Source of the DNA: an uncultured Eubacteriales bacterium | Lineage (GTDB): Bacteria > Bacillota > Clostridia > Oscillospirales > Acutalibacteraceae | Assembly: GCA_900321665.1 (NCBI GenBank) | Contig: ONWY01000007.1 | Span: 1 to 19,698, forward strand | Reading direction: 5' to 3' | DNA: 19,698 nt | Shown here: piece by piece, positions 1 to 7,007 of the stretch | Position numbering within the stretch: position 1 is the stretch's first letter | How the letters are laid out: the number at the start of each line of letters is the position of its first letter | Program-made: the position numbers and the translations under genes | The notes under the pieces: model-generated | Databases searched by the model: none | Told to the model about the DNA's origin: nothing | The model's input: only the letters and a program-made list of their open reading frames with translations

Positions 1-3
1 GGT

Positions 4-30
4 GCGGGTGTCCCGCCATTCATTTTTCTT
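4..30 (+). terminator. Possible intrinsic terminator of a gene left of the window
   Basis: A GC-rich hairpin (GCGGG at 4-8, loop TGT, CCCGC at 12-16) is followed by a T-rich stretch on the plus strand from about 19 onward. It could end a plus-strand gene lying outside the window. The stem has only five pairs and the upstream gene cannot be seen, so this is tentative. Confidence 0.4.
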
Positions 31-55
31 TTTTCTTTCTTCTTTCTTCTTTAAA

Positions 56-103
56 GGGCGTTAGCCCGCTAAATTCTAATTTAGCTCCGCTAAATTAGAA
101 TTT
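56..103 (-). terminator. Hairpin pair at the 3' end of mutY
   Basis: A perfect 14-bp inverted repeat (AAATTCTAATTTAG at 71-84 and its complement at 90-103, loop CTCCG) overlaps the mutY stop codon at 102-104. A second hairpin follows on the minus strand (GGGC, TAAC, GCCC at 67-56), then TTTAAAG. Together they probably end mutY transcription. The AT-rich 14-mer recurs near pyrG at 4354-4390 and in part at the end of the GXGXG gene near 4557, so it may be a dispersed repeat rather than a dedicated terminator. Confidence 0.45.
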
Positions 104-1136
104 ACCTTTTCCTGCATTTACTAAATGCGGTCGGCAGGGCATAGGTATCGCGCAGCTGTGCCTCGGTGCACCAAAGGTAGCCGGCGTTTTTATTTTCAAC
201 CTTTACCTCGTATACTTTTAGTTTCCACTCGATATGGGTGAAAATGTGCTTGGTATCCTTTATAAAGGCAATATTTTTTACAGTAAGTCCTTGTTTTTCG
301 GCAAAGGCGCGCATTTCGCTTTCGCTTAAAAAGCCCTCGGTGTTGGGCAGCTCAAACAGCCCCGCGAGCAAGCCCTTGTCACCGCGCTTTGCTACCGCTG
401 TTTCACCGCCGGGCGCGGTGAAGATGAAAACGGTTTTTTGCTCGGTTTTGCGCTTTGTTTTTTTGATTCTGACCGGCAGCTCGGCGCAAAGCCCCTTTTC
501 GTAAGCCAGGCAGTGTGCCTTTAGCGGGCATCGGTCGCAAAGCGGCAGCCCGTTTGGCAGGCATACGGTTTCGCCAAGCTCCATAATCCCTTCGTTAAAA
601 TCGCCCGCTTGTGCAGGAATTATCTCGCTGATAAGTGCCTCCGCCCGCTTCTTGGTTTCGGGCAGCAGCACATCGCTGTCATCCGCGCGCAGGCGCGCGA
701 GTACGCGCAGCACATTACCGTCTACCGCCGGCACGGGCTCGCCGAAGCAGATAGAGGCAATGGCACCGGCAGTGTAATCGCCGATACCGGGCAGGGTAAG
801 CAACTCTTTTTTAGAGCGCGGAAAGGTGCCGCCGAAGTCCTCCATAATTTTAGCCGCGGCTTTTTTGAGGTTGCGCGCGCGGCTATAGTAGCCCAAGCCT
901 TCCCAGAGCTTGAGCAGCTTTTCCTCCTCCACAGCGGCAAGGGAAGCCACATCGGGCAGCGCCTCCATAAAGGCATAGTAATGCTCTATGACCGCCTCAA
1001 TGCGCGTTTGTTGGAGCATAATCTCCGAAATCCACACATGGTAGGGGTTTTTATCGCGCCGCCACGGCAGCTCTCTTTTATGGCTTTGATACCACGCCAC
1101 CAGCGGCGCGGCAATTGCTTTTAAATCCTTTTGCAT
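102..1136 (-). CDS. mutY: A/G-specific adenine DNA glycosylase MutY
   Basis: This is the base-excision repair glycosylase that removes adenine mispaired with 8-oxoguanine. The 344-residue protein is close to normal MutY length. Visible hallmarks are the early WISEIMLQQTR motif, the helix-hairpin-helix LPGIGDYTAGAI (about 115-126), the catalytic aspartate in VPAVDGNVLRVLARL, and a four-cysteine iron-sulfur loop (C-x7-C-x2-C-x5-C, in CLPNGLPLC..CPLKAHC). The C-terminal third is a NUDIX-like 8-oxoG recognition domain that includes the HIFTHIEW motif. The ATG start is preceded by AAAGGA. A good sigma-A promoter lies about 30 bases upstream, so it appears to be a single-gene unit. Its stop codon falls inside an AT-rich inverted repeat. 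By eye this gene is more GC-rich than the nitrogen genes further right. Identification is firm. Confidence 0.96.
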   Translation of the reverse strand: MQKDLKAIAAPLVAWYQSHKRELPWRRDKNPYHVWISEIMLQQTRIEAVIEHYYAFMEALPDVASLAAVEEEKLLKLWEGLGYYSRARNLKKAAAKIMEDFGGTFPRSKKELLTLPGIGDYTAGAIASICFGEPVPAVDGNVLRVLARLRADDSDVLLPETKKRAEALISEIIPAQAGDFNEGIMELGETVCLPNGLPLCDRCPLKAHCLAYEKGLCAELPVRIKKTKRKTEQKTVFIFTAPGGETAVAKRGDKGLLAGLFELPNTEGFLSESEMRAFAEKQGLTVKNIAFIKDTKHIFTHIEWKLKVYEVKVENKNAGYLWCTEAQLRDTYALPTAFSKCRKR

Positions 1137-1162
1137 AATCGTTCCTTTAAATGATTTATTTT

Positions 1163-1191
1163 ATTATAACATAGAAAGGTGATTATTGCAA
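1163..1191 (-). promoter_or_regulatory. Sigma-A promoter of mutY
   Basis: Read on the minus strand: TTGCAA at 1191-1186, a 17-base spacer, and a perfect TATAAT at 1168-1163. The mutY start codon is at 1136. The spacing and position make this a convincing housekeeping promoter. Confidence 0.75.
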
Positions 1192-1230
1192 AAACCGAGG
1201 CGATAAAAGAGTAGTGTTTTATCACGAAAA

Positions 1231-1263
1231 AGCGCCACATTTGATACATTCAAATGTGGCGCT
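1231..1263 (-). terminator. Strong intrinsic terminator, possibly bidirectional
   Basis: A perfect 13-bp stem (AGCGCCACATTTG at 1231-1243 and CAAATGTGGCGCT at 1251-1263) encloses a 7-base loop. On the minus strand it is followed by TTTTT and would end transcription of the small membrane protein gene before the mutY promoter. On the plus strand it is followed by a less pure T-rich run. Confidence 0.75.
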
Positions 1264-1302
1264 CTTTCTTGTCTTTCTATGCTCTCGATGATACAAAATG
1301 AA

Positions 1303-1395
1303 TTTATACCCCAAGCAAAAATTTTATACCCCAAAGAAAAAATTATACCCAAAGCAAAATTTTTATACCCCAAGGCTGAAATTTATACCACAAGG
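1303..1395. repeat. Five tandem ~20-bp repeats containing TTATACC
   Basis: The hexamer TATACC occurs at 1305, 1325, 1344, 1364 and 1384, a period of 20, 19, 20 and 20 bases. The surrounding unit is roughly TTTATACCCCAAGCAAAAA, with copies differing by a few bases. Read on the minus strand, each unit carries a GGGGTATAA core. The array lies directly downstream of the small membrane protein gene and upstream of the terminator at 1231-1263. Its function is unknown to me. Confidence 0.8.
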
Positions 1396-1404
1396 AAAAA
1401 GCTA

Positions 1405-1863
1405 TTACAAGCGACTTATCCGTTTTTTCATTTCTTCTTCAGTCATTTCTCCGTTTTCAACCATTTTTTGGTATTCTCGAATAGTACCGACATAATCAAT
1501 TTCATCCATTTCTTCAATATCTTCTGATGGATTTTCCTTGTTTTCTGCTACATTAGGGTTTTTTGTTTCATTAACTTTCGAATAAGCAGGTACTATTTGT
1601 GCGTTATTAGTATTTTTTGTTACTGCGATTGCTATCAAAATGAGCCCTGTTATTATTAATAAAAAGCCGAAGCCGCATTTTACAATTATCGATAATAATT
1701 GGATGTTGTTTGCTGCCCGTGCTGCTGCATTCTGAATTCCGGTATAAGCATCGCCGCCATATGATTCAAGATTAGCATAGCGACCAATATCAAAAAAGAA
1801 ACAAATAACACCTAAAACTATTGATGCTATTCCTACGAGAGAAAATGAAACTTTTTTATTCAT
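1405..1863 (-). CDS. Small membrane protein with SHOCT-like C-terminus
   Basis: I do not recognise a named gene. From the ATG at 1863 (preceded by AGGAGG at a good distance; a longer upstream reading without a ribosome site is less likely) the product is 152 residues. It has a hydrophobic segment near 5-25 and a second near 65-85, so it is probably a two-span membrane protein. The stretch between them is polar and alanine-rich. A hydrophilic, acidic cytoplasmic tail follows, and the last ~27 residues (IREYQKMVENGEMTEEEMKKRISRL) resemble the SHOCT short C-terminal domain found on many bacterial membrane proteins. It stands alone between a leader hairpin and a tandem-repeat array. No function can be assigned. 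Confidence 0.75.
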   Translation of the reverse strand: MNKKVSFSLVGIASIVLGVICFFFDIGRYANLESYGGDAYTGIQNAAARAANNIQLLSIIVKCGFGFLLIITGLILIAIAVTKNTNNAQIVPAYSKVNETKNPNVAENKENPSEDIEEMDEIDYVGTIREYQKMVENGEMTEEEMKKRISRL

Positions 1864-1874
1864 TTGTTTTCCTC

Positions 1875-1898
1875 CTAAATAAAAAATGGCGTACAGCC
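1875..1898 (-). promoter_or_regulatory. Leader hairpin with T-run before the small membrane protein gene
   Basis: On the minus strand an imperfect GC-rich stem (outer GCGT/ACGC, inner GGC-TTCG-GC tetraloop) is followed by a run of T bases and then directly by the AGGAGG ribosome site of the gene starting at 1863. The layout resembles an attenuator. It does not carry an ANTAR-type hexaloop. Boundaries are approximate. Confidence 0.35.
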
Positions 1899-1953
1899 GA
1901 AGCCACGCAATCTTAAGGATAGATACGAAAGTGCATAAGAGTAGCAAAGAATT

Positions 1954-1985
1954 GAGTCGAGTGGTATCTCGGCTCTTTTTCTTTT
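1954..1985 (+). terminator. Intrinsic terminator hairpin on the plus strand
   Basis: An 8-bp stem (GAGTCGAG at 1954-1961, CTCGGCTC at 1968-1975, one G-T pair) with loop TGGTAT is followed by TTTTTCTTTTT. No plus-strand gene ends just upstream, so this may be the end of a lost upstream gene or a leader attenuator of the mobile-element remnant that follows. Confidence 0.6.
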
Positions 1986-2019
1986 TATCCGCACATTCGA
2001 TTTATTTTGTCTTTCTTTA

Positions 2020-2025
2020 TATAAT
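2020..2025 (+). promoter_or_regulatory. Candidate -10 box of the small-protein/tnpV pair
   Basis: A perfect TATAAT lies 32 bases before the ATG at 2058. The -35 region about 17-18 bases further up is poor (near TTCGAT), so only the -10 element is supported. Confidence 0.35.
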
Positions 2026-2057
2026 CAAACCGAAAGCAAAGAAGCAGGAGGTTTTGT

Positions 2058-2234
2058 ATGAAGAAAAAATGCTATGTATTTCTCACTGCGGAAGAACGGT
2101 GTTTGCTCTTGGATGGACTTAACACTCTCCGTAACGGTTTAATTGCCGAGGGCAGGTACACCGATGCCGTAGACGAAGTGATTATCAAAGTGACAAAAGC
2201 AAGGAAAAAGACGATAAAAGTGAAGGAGGATTGA
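2058..2234 (+). CDS. Small mobile-element-associated protein, unknown function
   Basis: This 58-residue frame is too short for a usual ORF cut-off but has an excellent ribosome site (AGGAGG, 6-7 bases before the ATG). The product begins MKKKCYVFLTAEE and ends in a lysine-rich tail, with a middle that looks helical (LLLDGLNTLRNGLIAEGRY). I do not know a named family. Its stop at 2232-2234 is two bases before the ATG at 2237 that opens the tnpV reading frame, and the last codons include the AAGGAGG site used by tnpV, so the two are translationally linked. Its place beside tnpV suggests it is part of the same transposon remnant. Confidence 0.7.
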   Translation: MKKKCYVFLTAEERCLLLDGLNTLRNGLIAEGRYTDAVDEVIIKVTKARKKTIKVKED

Positions 2235-2255
2235 AAATGAAACAAACCATTCACA

Positions 2256-2615
2256 ATGAAAAAAAAGACCGGCATAGATTACACTCTTGTCGGCGAGGTG
2301 TATTTGCCCAACCTTGTGTTGCCGCATGGCGATTATGAAATTGGAGTATGGGGCGAGAGATACAGAGACTATATCAAGTGTCATCGCAAGGCGTTTTACA
2401 CTTCTCTTAAAATGCAATGCAAGTTGGACGAACACTTGCGAGAGGTAGATATGCGGGCGAGAGAAATGTATGACCGCCTTATAAAGCAATTCGCGCAGCA
2501 GGAAGATATCACCGAGCAACTCAAAGCGGCGGATATGATGCAGTGGGTTACTGCAATGAACAACATCACAAACCGGGTAAGAGAAGTTGTGTGGAATGAA
2601 ATAATTCATAATTAG
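2256..2615 (+). CDS. tnpV: TnpV-family transposon-encoded protein, 5' frameshifted
   Basis: The 119-residue product matches my memory of TnpV, a small protein carried by Clostridial transposons. It has GIDYTLVGEVYLPNL near the start, a mid-protein region on hydroxylated and aromatic residues (YRDYIKCHRKAFYTSL), and a conserved tail (ITEQLKAADMMQWVTAMNNI..EIIHN). The true start is probably the ATG at 2237, which has the AAGGAGG site. From there the reading MKQTIHNEKK goes out of frame at a run of eight A bases (2259-2266). With seven A bases it would run straight into TGIDYTLVG. The ATG at 2256 has no ribosome site. No recombinase accompanies it, so this is a remnant. The stop is TAG and sits at the base of a long hairpin. 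Confidence 0.85.
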   Translation: MKKKTGIDYTLVGEVYLPNLVLPHGDYEIGVWGERYRDYIKCHRKAFYTSLKMQCKLDEHLREVDMRAREMYDRLIKQFAQQEDITEQLKAADMMQWVTAMNNITNRVREVVWNEIIHN

Positions 2616-2653
2616 CATTTTGGCGAGAGGATTTTTCCTCTCGCCAAAATGCT
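2614..2653. terminator. Perfect 18-bp hairpin after tnpV
   Basis: AGCATTTTGGCGAGAGGA at 2614-2631 and its exact complement at 2636-2653 enclose a TTTT loop. It starts within the tnpV stop codon and separates tnpV from the convergent pyrG. There is no clean T-run on either side, so it may act as a convergent terminator or be a structural end of the mobile element. Confidence 0.6.
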
Positions 2654-2730
2654 ATTCTTGAACAGTAAACCTATTATATTGCAGATTAATACAATTTCAA
2701 TGATGAAAAATACTTATTATTAAAACCCAT

Positions 2731-4332
2731 TTATATATTTAATTTAAAATTCAATGTTGCACGCACAAAACCGCTGAAAAGAGGATGAGGTTTATTGGGT
2801 CTGGATTTAAACTCGGGGTGAAATTGGCAAGCCACAAAATACGGATGTGCCGGCAGTTCAATCATCTCGCAAATTTCACCGTTCGGGCTTTTGCCTGAAA
2901 AACGCAAACCCGCCTGTTCATACAGCGGCACATAGTCATTATTGACCTCGTAGCGATGGCGATGCCGCTCCATTATTTGCTGTTGCCCGTATAGCGCATA
3001 GGCTTTGCTGTTCGCCTCTAATACACAAGGGTACGCACCCAAACGCATGGTACCGCCCATATCTTTTACACCGCATTGCTCCGGCATTAAGTCAACGACC
3101 TTATTTTTTGAATCGGGGTTTATCTCTGCACTATTTGCATCCGAAAGAGAGAGCACATTTCTCGCATACTCAATCATAGCGATTTGCATACCAAGACAAA
3201 TACCGAAATAGGGTATTCCCTTTTCTCTTGCATATTTTGCCGCCGCAATCATTCCCTCAATGCCTCTTGTTCCGAAGCCTCCGGGCACCAAAATACCATC
3301 GACACCGCAAAGCTCACTATGTGCCCCATTTTTCTCAACCTCTTCACTGTCAACCCAACGTAACTTTACTTTCACGCCACAGCGCATTCCGCCTGCTTTG
3401 AGTGCCTCAACAACGCTGATATAACTGTCGTGGAGTGCAACATACTTTCCGACAATCGCAATTTCGCATTGATGTTTGAGTGATTTGAGACTTTCTAACA
3501 TCTCGCACCAATCGGATAAATCCGCCTGACCGCACCGAAGCCCTAATTTTTGGATAACAACACGGTCTAACCCTTCTTTTTGCATCATCATTGGTACCTC
3601 ATAAAGAATGTCACAATCCGTGTTTTCAATCACGCAGTCGGGTTCCACATTACAAAAGTGTGCAATTTTTTCTCTCAAATGTGCATCTAACGGCAAATCC
3701 GTACGGCAGACCAAAATATCGGGTCTGATACCCATAGCGAGCAGTTCTTTTACCGAGTGTTGCGTGGGCTTGGTTTTAAGTTCTTGCGATGCTTTAATAT
3801 ACGGCACAAGTGTTACATGAATAAACAAACAGTTCTCTCTACCCACTTCCATATAAAACTGCCGGATAGCCTCAATAAACGGTTGTCCTTCAATATCGCC
3901 TATGGTACCGCCGATTTCGACAATGCAAACATCCGCATCCGGGGTAGAAGTAATAAAACGCTTAATTTCATCTGTAATATGCGGTATTACTTGTATAGTT
4001 TGCCCGCCAAAAGTACCGGCTCTTTCTTCATTTAAAATTTTCCAATACACCTTACCGGAAGTCAGGTTGGCGCTTTTAGAAAGGTGAATATCAATAAATC
4101 TTTCATAGTGCCCCAAATCAAGGTCGGTTTCCGCACCGTCTTCCGTAACGAATACCTCACCGTGTTGCACGGGATTCATTGTGCCGGGGTCAACATTTAA
4201 ATACGGGTCAAGTTTTTGAATGGTGACTGTTAATCCACGGCTTTTGAGCAACCGTCCCAAAGAGGCGGCTGTGATACCCTTCCCCAAACCGGAAACGACG
4301 CCTCCGGTTACAAAAATATACTTCTTGTTCAT
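2731..4332 (-). CDS. pyrG: CTP synthase
   Basis: CTP synthase makes CTP from UTP using ATP and glutamine, in the cytoplasm. The 533-residue protein has the full family length and both domains. The N-terminal amidoligase domain begins with KYIFVTGGVVSGLGKGI and contains the MNPVQHGEVFVTEDGAETDLDLGHYERF segment that binds ATP-Mg and UTP. The C-terminal class I glutamine amidotransferase domain (about 290-530) has the oxyanion and nucleophile region GGFGTRG and FGICLGMQ (catalytic cysteine), with the His-Glu pair in CQFHPEFKS. The start is ATG, with a modest AGAGAG site. It follows the glutamate synthase genes on the same strand after a 230-base repeat-rich gap, and like them uses glutamine nitrogen. 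Whether it is cotranscribed is unclear. Confidence 0.97.
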   Translation of the reverse strand: MNKKYIFVTGGVVSGLGKGITAASLGRLLKSRGLTVTIQKLDPYLNVDPGTMNPVQHGEVFVTEDGAETDLDLGHYERFIDIHLSKSANLTSGKVYWKILNEERAGTFGGQTIQVIPHITDEIKRFITSTPDADVCIVEIGGTIGDIEGQPFIEAIRQFYMEVGRENCLFIHVTLVPYIKASQELKTKPTQHSVKELLAMGIRPDILVCRTDLPLDAHLREKIAHFCNVEPDCVIENTDCDILYEVPMMMQKEGLDRVVIQKLGLRCGQADLSDWCEMLESLKSLKHQCEIAIVGKYVALHDSYISVVEALKAGGMRCGVKVKLRWVDSEEVEKNGAHSELCGVDGILVPGGFGTRGIEGMIAAAKYAREKGIPYFGICLGMQIAMIEYARNVLSLSDANSAEINPDSKNKVVDLMPEQCGVKDMGGTMRLGAYPCVLEANSKAYALYGQQQIMERHRHRYEVNNDYVPLYEQAGLRFSGKSPNGEICEMIELPAHPYFVACQFHPEFKSRPNKPHPLFSGFVRATLNFKLNI

Positions 4333-4353
4333 TATGATTCTCTCTTTCTGTTT

Positions 4354-4567
4354 AAATTCTAATTTAGCGCACTAACGTGCACTAAATTAGAGTTACTCGT
4401 TACCACTCGTAGTTGTCGGCAAGCCGACAGTTGCTGCGCAGTTGCAAACTATCGTTTGCAGTTGGTTTTCCTTTAACTGCAGGCTTTGCCTGCAACTGCA
4501 AAGTTTTCTTTGCAACTGTGAACGAAGCGAATAACTGTGAGTGCAACGAACAACTGTAAATTCTAAT
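4354..4567. repeat. Array of short hairpin units between the GXGXG gene and pyrG
   Basis: This intergenic block opens with AAATTCTAATTTAG (4354-4367) and CTAAATTAG (4382-4390). Five AGTT tetramers follow at 4391, 4411, 4429, 4440 and 4460, then five AACT tetramers at 4475, 4494, 4514, 4533 and 4552. AACT is the complement of AGTT, so the block is mirror-symmetric about 4464-4474. Most units are 18-20 bases. Several hold their own small palindrome, for example GTCGGC-AA-GCCGAC, GCAGGC-TTT-GCCTGC and GCAAAG-TTTT-CTTTGC. It ends in TAAATTCTAATT, which overlaps the stop of the gene at 4563. No ORF is credible here. Confidence 0.8.
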
Positions 4568-5297
4568 TCGCCACATACATATTTGCATACGGTCTAGTGG
4601 ATATCGGAGTCAGTTTTTTGAACGGTGTTTTCATAATTTCATCATAATCGCAGTCAAAGTACCGACAATAATTTTTTACATATTGTTCTAATTCAACCCT
4701 ATCTTTTTGATCAAGGGGTTCAATTTTAATATTGGGTGAAATATGCTTTTTCGGAAAAACACCTCTGATAAAGATTTTGCCGCCGTGCATACCCGAAGCA
4801 CAGTGTGAGCCGAAAAGTGTTTCACCCTCCTCCAACGCAATGCCCAACAGCACAATAACGCCACCCGCCATATATTCGCCGAGAAATGCGCCTGCATTCT
4901 GCCCAATCACCAAAACGGGTTTCATTCCCTTAAATTCTTTCATATGAATACCGGCACGGCAACAAACATTATCTCGAATATAAATTTGACCGTCACGCAT
5001 ACCGTAACCGAGCGCATCGCCTGTGTGCCCGTGAACAACGATTTCACCGCCACCCATTGTATTACCGACAGCATCCTGCCCGTTACCGTAAAGAATAATC
5101 CTCCCGCCGTTCAAATAACAGGCAAGGTCGTTGCCCGCAGTGCCGTGGATTTCTACGGTTCTACCCTCATCAAGTGCACAGCCGATGTAGCGCTGCCCGT
5201 TGACATCGTTAACAACTGCTTTATTTTTTGAAAGGAGCGTTTCTTTAATTTCATCATTTACCTCGGCATATGCGCGAAGTCCTGCCGTAATACTCAT
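4563..5297 (-). CDS. Glutamate synthase GXGXG-domain subunit (GltB3-type)
   Basis: This is a stand-alone version of the C-terminal beta-helix domain of the glutamate synthase large subunit. The 244 residues show a ladder of glycine-rich turns (NDLACYLNGGRIILYGNGQDAVGNTMGGGEIVVHG, written here as NGGRI..GNGQD..GGGEIVVHG) and GEYMAGGVIVLLG, GMHGGKIFIRG, then a more variable C-terminal tail. In the full enzyme this domain is structural and packs against the FMN barrel. The ATG overlaps the stop of the FAD reductase by four bases (ATGA), so the two are translationally coupled. It is the last of five adjacent genes that together make one glutamate synthase. Its TAG stop lies within an AT-rich repeat end. 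Confidence 0.9.
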   Translation of the reverse strand: MSITAGLRAYAEVNDEIKETLLSKNKAVVNDVNGQRYIGCALDEGRTVEIHGTAGNDLACYLNGGRIILYGNGQDAVGNTMGGGEIVVHGHTGDALGYGMRDGQIYIRDNVCCRAGIHMKEFKGMKPVLVIGQNAGAFLGEYMAGGVIVLLGIALEEGETLFGSHCASGMHGGKIFIRGVFPKKHISPNIKIEPLDQKDRVELEQYVKNYCRYFDCDYDEIMKTPFKKLTPISTRPYANMYVAN

Positions 5298-6556
5298 ACT
5301 GCTTCTCCTTTCAATCTTTTTTCTCTCACGCTTTTTTTAAACAAAAAGAGTGAGGGTGTTTCAAATATATTGCCTTCAAGAGTGGACAAATCGGTTTGAT
5401 TTTCAATCAGGCTTGTATAAATTCCTGCGTTCTCACTTGCATTTATGAGCACAAAACCGACAAGGCGGTTGCCTTCAAAAATCAGCCTTTTATAACTATC
5501 ACCGCTTTGAAGGACCTTATCGCTGTACTGCTCGCCCTCGGCATTAATCAGACCACAAGTGCAGATACGAAGTCCGTAAAAATCAATTGCATTCACGGAA
5601 TACACACCGCCGAGAGTCTGTTCGCCGCTCGCCATCTGTGAACCGGCGATGTTCCCTTGCTCAACGGCGTTTACCCAAAGCGCAATCACCTTTTTTCTGC
5701 CGTCAAGCATATCCACGGACACTGTACAATCGCCTGCGGCATAGATGTCCTTATCGCTCGTCTGCATTGTTCTCGGATTAACGATAATACCCCTGTCAAT
5801 CTCAAGCCCTGCATTTTGGGCAAGGTCTGTTTCGGGACGAACGCCGACTGCGAGAATCAGCATATCGCATTTCAGTTCCTTACCGCTTTTTAAAATCACC
5901 GAAGTAATTTGTTTGCCCCTGCTTTTGGCTTCGGTTACCGTATCGCCGAGATGAAATTTAATATGCCCTTTTTCTTCAATATACTTCTTTACACCTTCGG
6001 CGGATTTGGCGTCAAGAATGGACGGAAGAATACGGGGAGAAAGCTCAACCACATCCACACTTTTACAGATTTTGGAAAGCCCCTCTGCCGCCTTCATACC
6101 GATTAAGCCCGCACCGATAACAACTGCTCTTGTGTTACCGTTTGCCTTTTCTTTAATCACCTTTGAAGATGCTAAATCAAGGAAGGTATAGGCATTTGCC
6201 TTGCCGCTGACATTTTCCATTGGAGGAATGAACGGCTTTGAGCCCGTGCAGATACACAGCTTATCATAAGGATAAACCTTACTGCCTACTTTAACCTTTT
6301 TTGCTGTTCGGTCAATTTCCGTCACCTTAGCACCTGTAATCATTTCAATTCTGTTTGCAGCGAAATAAGCAGGCTTACGCAGATACATTCCCTTTTCCTT
6401 AACCGCACCTTTAAGATAGTAGGAGATTGACGGTCTGCTGTACGGCAAATACTGCTCCTTTGTCAAAACGGTAATCTCACCGCTTTTATCCTCTATTCTG
6501 ATTTGCTCTGCGCAGGCGAGCCCCGCGGCGGAGGCGCCGATAATCACATACTTCAT
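5294..6556 (-). CDS. FAD/NAD(P)-dependent oxidoreductase of the glutamate synthase cluster
   Basis: A 420-residue pyridine nucleotide-disulfide oxidoreductase of the NADH oxidase/rubredoxin reductase type. An N-terminal FAD-binding Rossmann motif (IIGASAAGLACAEQI, 4-18) is followed by a second nucleotide motif for NAD(P)H (VVIGAGLIGMKAAEGL, about 146-161) and the FAD-contacting IYAAGD near 270. There is no CxxC redox pair. It most likely feeds electrons from NAD(P)H through the neighbouring ferredoxin-like protein to the FMN subunit, in place of GltD. This role is inferred from context. The start codon shares one base with the stop of the 4Fe-4S gene (TAATG) and the stop overlaps the next gene, so the genes are tightly coupled. 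Confidence 0.88.
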   Translation of the reverse strand: MKYVIIGASAAGLACAEQIRIEDKSGEITVLTKEQYLPYSRPSISYYLKGAVKEKGMYLRKPAYFAANRIEMITGAKVTEIDRTAKKVKVGSKVYPYDKLCICTGSKPFIPPMENVSGKANAYTFLDLASSKVIKEKANGNTRAVVIGAGLIGMKAAEGLSKICKSVDVVELSPRILPSILDAKSAEGVKKYIEEKGHIKFHLGDTVTEAKSRGKQITSVILKSGKELKCDMLILAVGVRPETDLAQNAGLEIDRGIIVNPRTMQTSDKDIYAAGDCTVSVDMLDGRKKVIALWVNAVEQGNIAGSQMASGEQTLGGVYSVNAIDFYGLRICTCGLINAEGEQYSDKVLQSGDSYKRLIFEGNRLVGFVLINASENAGIYTSLIENQTDLSTLEGNIFETPSLFLFKKSVREKRLKGEAV

Positions 6557-6996
6557 TACTTTGCACCTCCCAAGTCAATATAGACTATCGCTCTGTTCGG
6601 GCAGTTTTTCACGCAGGCAGGCTCATCCTCACCTTGGCACAAATCGCACTTAAGTGCAAATTTGCCCGTTTTGATACAGCCGAACGGACACACTGCAAGG
6701 CAGGTCATACAGCCGATACATTTTTCTTCGTTTACGCAAACAATGCCTGTTTTTTTATCTTTTGTCATAGCACCCGTTATACACGCCTGCACGCATTTCG
6801 GCTTGTCACAGTGGCGGCAATTTACGGCTGCTGACGAGAAGTTATCACCATACACCGTAACCCTTGATATTGGTGCCGGCACTTCATATTTATTGGCTTT
6901 TAAAACATCTTTTGAAACGGAGTGTGATGTTTTACAGTAAACTTCACACAGGCGACAGTTTAGGCATAATTCTTCTTTCGCATATACTCTTTTCAC
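6556..6996 (-). CDS. Ferredoxin-like protein with four 4Fe-4S motifs
   Basis: A 146-residue electron-transfer protein resembling the HycB/CooF/DmsB group of iron-sulfur subunits. Four cysteine clusters are visible: CLNCRLCEVYC near the N-terminus, CRHCDKPKCVQAC, CIGCMTCLAVCP and CDLCQGEDEPACVKNCP. That is sixteen cysteines, enough for four cubane clusters. It sits between the FMN glutamate synthase gene (11 bases upstream, with a GGAGG site) and the FAD oxidoreductase (one-base overlap). The likely job is to pass electrons from the flavoprotein to the synthase subunit, which itself has two N-terminal 4Fe-4S motifs. No signal peptide is seen, so it is cytoplasmic. Confidence 0.9.
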   Translation of the reverse strand: MKRVYAKEELCLNCRLCEVYCKTSHSVSKDVLKANKYEVPAPISRVTVYGDNFSSAAVNCRHCDKPKCVQACITGAMTKDKKTGIVCVNEEKCIGCMTCLAVCPFGCIKTGKFALKCDLCQGEDEPACVKNCPNRAIVYIDLGGAK

Positions 6997-7007
6997 ACTA
7001 CCGCCTC

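Noticed and set aside
609..1124. 171-codon plus-strand frame opposite mutY
   Set aside because: It lies antisense to a well-conserved mutY, has no ribosome site and resembles no protein family; it is a shadow of codon bias.
1405..1947. Longer 180-residue version of the small membrane protein
   Set aside because: The upstream start has no ribosome site and the extra residues are encoded across a leader hairpin; the ATG at 1863 has AGGAGG.
2259..2267. Programmed -1 frameshift at A-AAA-AAG in tnpV
   Set aside because: The shift needed to reach the TnpV frame is +1 (one A too many), so dnaX-type -1 slippage would give the wrong frame.
4391..4555. CRISPR array
   Set aside because: The conserved part is only about four bases and the variable parts are self-complementary, with mirror orientation at the centre. 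No cas genes are present.
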